A stretch of DNA of 64,000 nt from Heliorestis convoluta (GTDB lineage Bacteria; Bacillota; Desulfitobacteriia; Heliobacteriales; Heliobacteriaceae), in assembly GCF_009649955.1 (NCBI RefSeq), contig NZ_CP045875.1, positions 434,001 through 498,000 of the forward strand, read 5' to 3'. Below the pieces are notes generated by a model. That model ran no database searches, was not told the DNA's origin, and worked only from the letters and a program-made list of their open reading frames with translations. The position numbers were made by a program, and so were the translations under genes. This document shows, one piece after another, positions 62,001 through 64,000 of the stretch. Each line of letters begins with the position of its first letter. The stretch's first letter is position 1.

Positions 62001-62674
62001 ACACACATAAGTACATCTTGAAGATAAGCATCTTTGCGCTCTACATAATGCACATCATTCGTTGCTACCAGTCCAAGCTCAAAACTTTTTGCGAGCTGGA
62101 TCAGTTGACGGTTCACCTTTTTTTGTTCCGGTAAGCCATGATCTTGTATTTCTATATAATAGTTGTCTTTTCCAAAAATCTGACTGTATAAGGCGACCCG
62201 TTCTTGTGCCTGCTTTTCTTGATCTCGTAGCAACAGGGACGGTACTTCACCAGCGAGACAAGCACTTAAAGCAATGAGGCCCTGGCTATACTGGGCGAGC
62301 AGTTCATGATCCACTCTTGGTTTATAGTAAAAACCTTCTAGGTGTGCTTTTGATACAAGGGTTGTTAAGTTCCGATAGCCTTGTTGATCTTTGGCCAACA
62401 AAACAAGATGGTGCTGTTCTCCATCTTTTTGTACTTCCCGATCTTTTCGATTTCTTGCGGCAACGTAAACTTCGCAACCGATAATCGGTTTGATCCCTTT
62501 CGCTTTCGCTTTTTTATAAAAATCGATGACACCATACATAACACCGTGGTCCGTAATAGCTAGAGCAGGCATCGCCAAGTCAACGGCTCGATCAACAAGC
62601 TTATTGATTCGAGCCGCACCATCTAAAAGACTATATTCTGTATGCGTATGCAAGTGTACGAAAGGCTGAGGCAA
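59093..62674 (-). CDS. dnaE: DNA polymerase III alpha subunit (DnaE1 type)
   Basis: An 1193-aa replicative polymerase. It begins with a PHP domain (HLHTHTEYSLLDG), and the palm has GPGRGSAAGSLVSYVL and the catalytic PDIDIDFDFERR (about residues 405-417). Then come YGTERVAQIITFGTMAARA, the finger segment YGFNKSHSAAYALIAYQTAY (about 765-784), a helix-hairpin-helix region and a C-terminal OB fold (about 1000-1080). TTG 62674 with GGTGGTG upstream. It begins a group running toward accDA, pfkA and pyk. Confidence 0.97.
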   Translation of the reverse strand: MPQPFVHLHTHTEYSLLDGAARINKLVDRAVDLAMPALAITDHGVMYGVIDFYKKAKAKGIKPIIGCEVYVAARNRKDREVQKDGEQHHLVLLAKDQQGYRNLTTLVSKAHLEGFYYKPRVDHELLAQYSQGLIALSACLAGEVPSLLLRDQEKQAQERVALYSQIFGKDNYYIEIQDHGLPEQKKVNRQLIQLAKSFELGLVATNDVHYVERKDAYLQDVLMCVQMGKTLQDSERMRFHGEEFYLKSAQEMAYLFGDYPEALRNSIVIAEACNVDFTFGVNHLPPFPIPQDPQFTQWKRQNEAVPWPELPWEETEKYLFFLCRKGMIWRDLEGKKGYEERLAFELQTICRMGFAGYFLIVQDFCNFSRQNNILVGPGRGSAAGSLVSYVLAITDIDPLAYNLLFERFLNPERVSMPDIDIDFDFERRGEVIEYVVQKYGTERVAQIITFGTMAARAAIRDVGRVLNLPLSEVDKVAKAIPAELGMTIEKALQISPELQKLKQNEAVEKLIETAKALEGMPRHASTHAAGVVIAPTPLVDYLPVQRGSEEGATTQFAKDQVEEIGLLKVDILGLKTLTLLGDVVKKIAKSRGHHIELKKLPLDDEKTYHLLGRADSLGVFQLESAGLRAILKELKPTHFEDIVALVALYRPGPLQSGMVEDFIARKHLRKAVEYLHPALEPILQDTYGVILYQEQVMRIASDLAGFTLGEADMLRRAMGKKKPEVIAGLRRQFIEGAERNSISSETAGQIFDLMEYFAGYGFNKSHSAAYALIAYQTAYLKANYPVEFMAALLTSAADSAEKVAQYIDACRQKDIKVLPPDVNASEVDFTVVREENQKDQIRFGLAAVKNVGKNAIEAILLAREKEGPFRSLLDFCIRVDCRQANRRVLESLIKAGAMSSLGQRRPLLMALDKSLEVAEIRQRDLASGQMNLFDFGAEKSMEEDQKTSDYFPLPAVSEFPHADLLTMEKELLGFYFSGHPLEEVRPYIERRTSLAIAQIQREMDQKRVILGGSIHGLRRTTTKRGEVMAYFTLEDWASAIEVLVFPRTYNRYSSQLIEEGIIILEGKIHYEEENRKVFSERITLLQKDSLQPEEPSIVARKALGSPETQERTEKVVVLRLPFASYDKKVAEGLLEILQKYQGSTPVQLLFLKDCRAFQLAQPYWIQESIHLKRELEIYIGSDVMTVKRIQKRA

Positions 62675-62721
62675 GAGGAGTCACCACCCATCTAGTTACC
62701 TTGTAAGAAATCTTAAATTGG

Positions 62722-63876
62722 CTATATCTTTTTCTTCATGTTCCAGCCTGGTTCCTGCTTTATATTTTTTCTTCCTTGTAGAAAGCTGTCGAATTGTTGA
62801 GCCGCTTTCAGAGCTTCTCTTTTGTCGATAAAGTATCCCAGTTCTACACTATATCCTCTCTGTTCTTGCCAGCCAATTCTTCTTTTATGGCCTTTTACCA
62901 TTACCTGAACAGCTTCTGGTAATAGAAATTCTTGAGACTCTTTCTTTCCCTCTGATTGCAACCCTACTTTTAAGTCGAGAAGACCAGCACCAACTTGTCG
63001 CGGTGGTGCATTAAGGCTACGGGTGTTGCGTAAAAGATGGGCAAATATTTCTGACTCTGTTAGCCTTCGGCCCAGTCTTCGTTCTTCTAAAGAAGTTAGC
63101 AAAGCTGCGGCACCGGCAACGTGTGGTGAAGCCATAGAAGTTCCTCGCAAAGAAGCATACCGTCGTCCCAACCAGCAGCTTAAGATATCAACACCGGGTG
63201 CCACTAGATCAATGGCATCGTTGGAATTGGAAAAAGGAGCTACTTTTTCATTCATATCAACAGCACCAACACAGACGGCTTCTGGAAAAGCGGCCGGATA
63301 GGACCGTTCAATTGTATTAGGATTGCCATCTCCTTCATTTCCAGCAGCACAGACAACTAAGATATTTTTATCTACGGCTTTACGAATGGCTTCGTGAAAT
63401 TCTTTATTGTATTTGGAAGTGCCGAGGCTAATATTGACGATTCGAACTTTTTCCCCTTCCGGTCCTTCCCAGTTAGAAATCCACTCCAGCCCTTTGATCA
63501 CACTTTTTACGCTGCCTTCTCCTTTTTTATCTAGCACTTTGCCGATAAGAAGTCTTACATCGGGTGCTACGCCAACGAGGCCTTTGCCTGCCGTGGCAGC
63601 AGCTACAATTCCGGCTACATGGGTACCATGGCCATTGTCATCTTCAAAATTCTCTGGTTTTCCATCTGTAAAATTCTTACCACCAATGATTCGCTTTCGC
63701 AAGTCAGGATGGTCTCGTTCAATGCCTGAGTCTAATAAGGCGATGACCATGCGATGTCCTTTGGTCCTCGGCCAGATTTCCGGTGCACCGATGAGTTTGA
63801 TGTTAGGTGGTATGCTCGTTGGACTTTCTATATTTACTGAAAGGGTTTTAAACAGGGGGATTCTAAAATTCTGCAT
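62722..63876 (-). CDS. Intracellular-type subtilisin-like serine protease (S8)
   Basis: A 384-aa subtilase with no signal peptide. Catalytic Asp in ALLDSGIERDH (D49), His in DNGHGTHVAG (H83) and Ser in GTSMASPHVAG (about residue 248), with the oxyanion AAGNEGDGN (about 180-188). The N-terminal 30 residues are too short for a full pro-domain. The last 65 residues (GYSVELGYFIDKREALKAAQ) look like a small domain resembling SPOR, which binds denuded peptidoglycan; that part is only an impression. It probably acts in the cytoplasm or is exported by another route. Confidence 0.9.
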   Translation of the reverse strand: MQNFRIPLFKTLSVNIESPTSIPPNIKLIGAPEIWPRTKGHRMVIALLDSGIERDHPDLRKRIIGGKNFTDGKPENFEDDNGHGTHVAGIVAAATAGKGLVGVAPDVRLLIGKVLDKKGEGSVKSVIKGLEWISNWEGPEGEKVRIVNISLGTSKYNKEFHEAIRKAVDKNILVVCAAGNEGDGNPNTIERSYPAAFPEAVCVGAVDMNEKVAPFSNSNDAIDLVAPGVDILSCWLGRRYASLRGTSMASPHVAGAAALLTSLEERRLGRRLTESEIFAHLLRNTRSLNAPPRQVGAGLLDLKVGLQSEGKKESQEFLLPEAVQVMVKGHKRRIGWQEQRGYSVELGYFIDKREALKAAQQFDSFLQGRKNIKQEPGWNMKKKI

Positions 63877-64000
63877 GCTTTACTCCCTTTCCTTTCCTTC
63901 TTTGTTACCTTTTTTCGTCGCTTTGTAATGCCTATTCTATTCCACCTTTTTCCACAAGGTGACCTTAAAGATAGTTTTTTTACAAAAATCTCTCCAAAGA

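Overview
The window looks like chromosomal DNA of a low-to-mid GC Gram-positive bacterium of the class Clostridia (Peptococcales or heliobacterium-like; I cannot name the genus). The signs are strong AGGAGG-type ribosome binding sites, frequent TTG and GTG starts, U-tract terminators, M-box and Moco riboswitches, a TRAP (MtrB) regulator, and the order dnaE / accD / accA / pfkA / pyk. I see no rRNA, tRNA, CRISPR array, transposase or prophage.

Layout. 1-5.4 kb: an acyl-CoA synthetase, a lipoprotein and a frameshifted O-antigen-ligase/TPR gene. 5.6-11.8 kb: a small FlaG-like gene, a TAXI-type TRAP transporter operon, a nitroreductase and purC. 12.5-19.2 kb: a VTT membrane protein, prfC and an ABC/HlyD export operon. 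19.4-24.7 kb: YbjQ, then an iron locus (feoA, feoB, a nicotianamine-synthase-like enzyme, a UPF0104 flippase-like protein) with Fur-box-like sites, and an isochorismatase-family gene. 24.8-30.3 kb: a lipase-like hydrolase, then an uncharacterised accessory operon of glycine-rich membrane-active-looking proteins. 30.4-38.2 kb: galE, a YkvI-type transporter with a small overlapping gene, a polysaccharide deacetylase, VanZ and a heterodimeric ABC exporter. 38.2-44.2 kb: repeats, an M-box riboswitch with mgtE, a D-aminoacylase-like Tat protein and a chemoreceptor. 44.4-46.6 kb: hpt-guaA purine salvage. 47.5-50.5 kb: a molybdenum-cofactor operon (60-aa protein, moaA, a moaC-MOSC fusion, mog) behind a Moco riboswitch. 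50.6-64 kb: patatin, an ANTAR regulator, TauE, pyk, pfkA, accA, accD, mtrB, dnaE and a subtilase.

The strongest unexplained signal is a roughly 470-bp intergenic repeat with four full copies and one rearranged copy. It carries two long hairpins that are inverted homologues of each other. They differ mainly at paired positions, with compensating changes, while internal-loop bases stay the same. The element sits inside a second repeat with a 54-bp period, which is also found empty in tandem at 38470-38612. Two stretches (about 7.3-11.8 kb and 26.95-30.3 kb) have a G+T-rich + strand whichever way their genes point, and each abuts a copy of the repeat.
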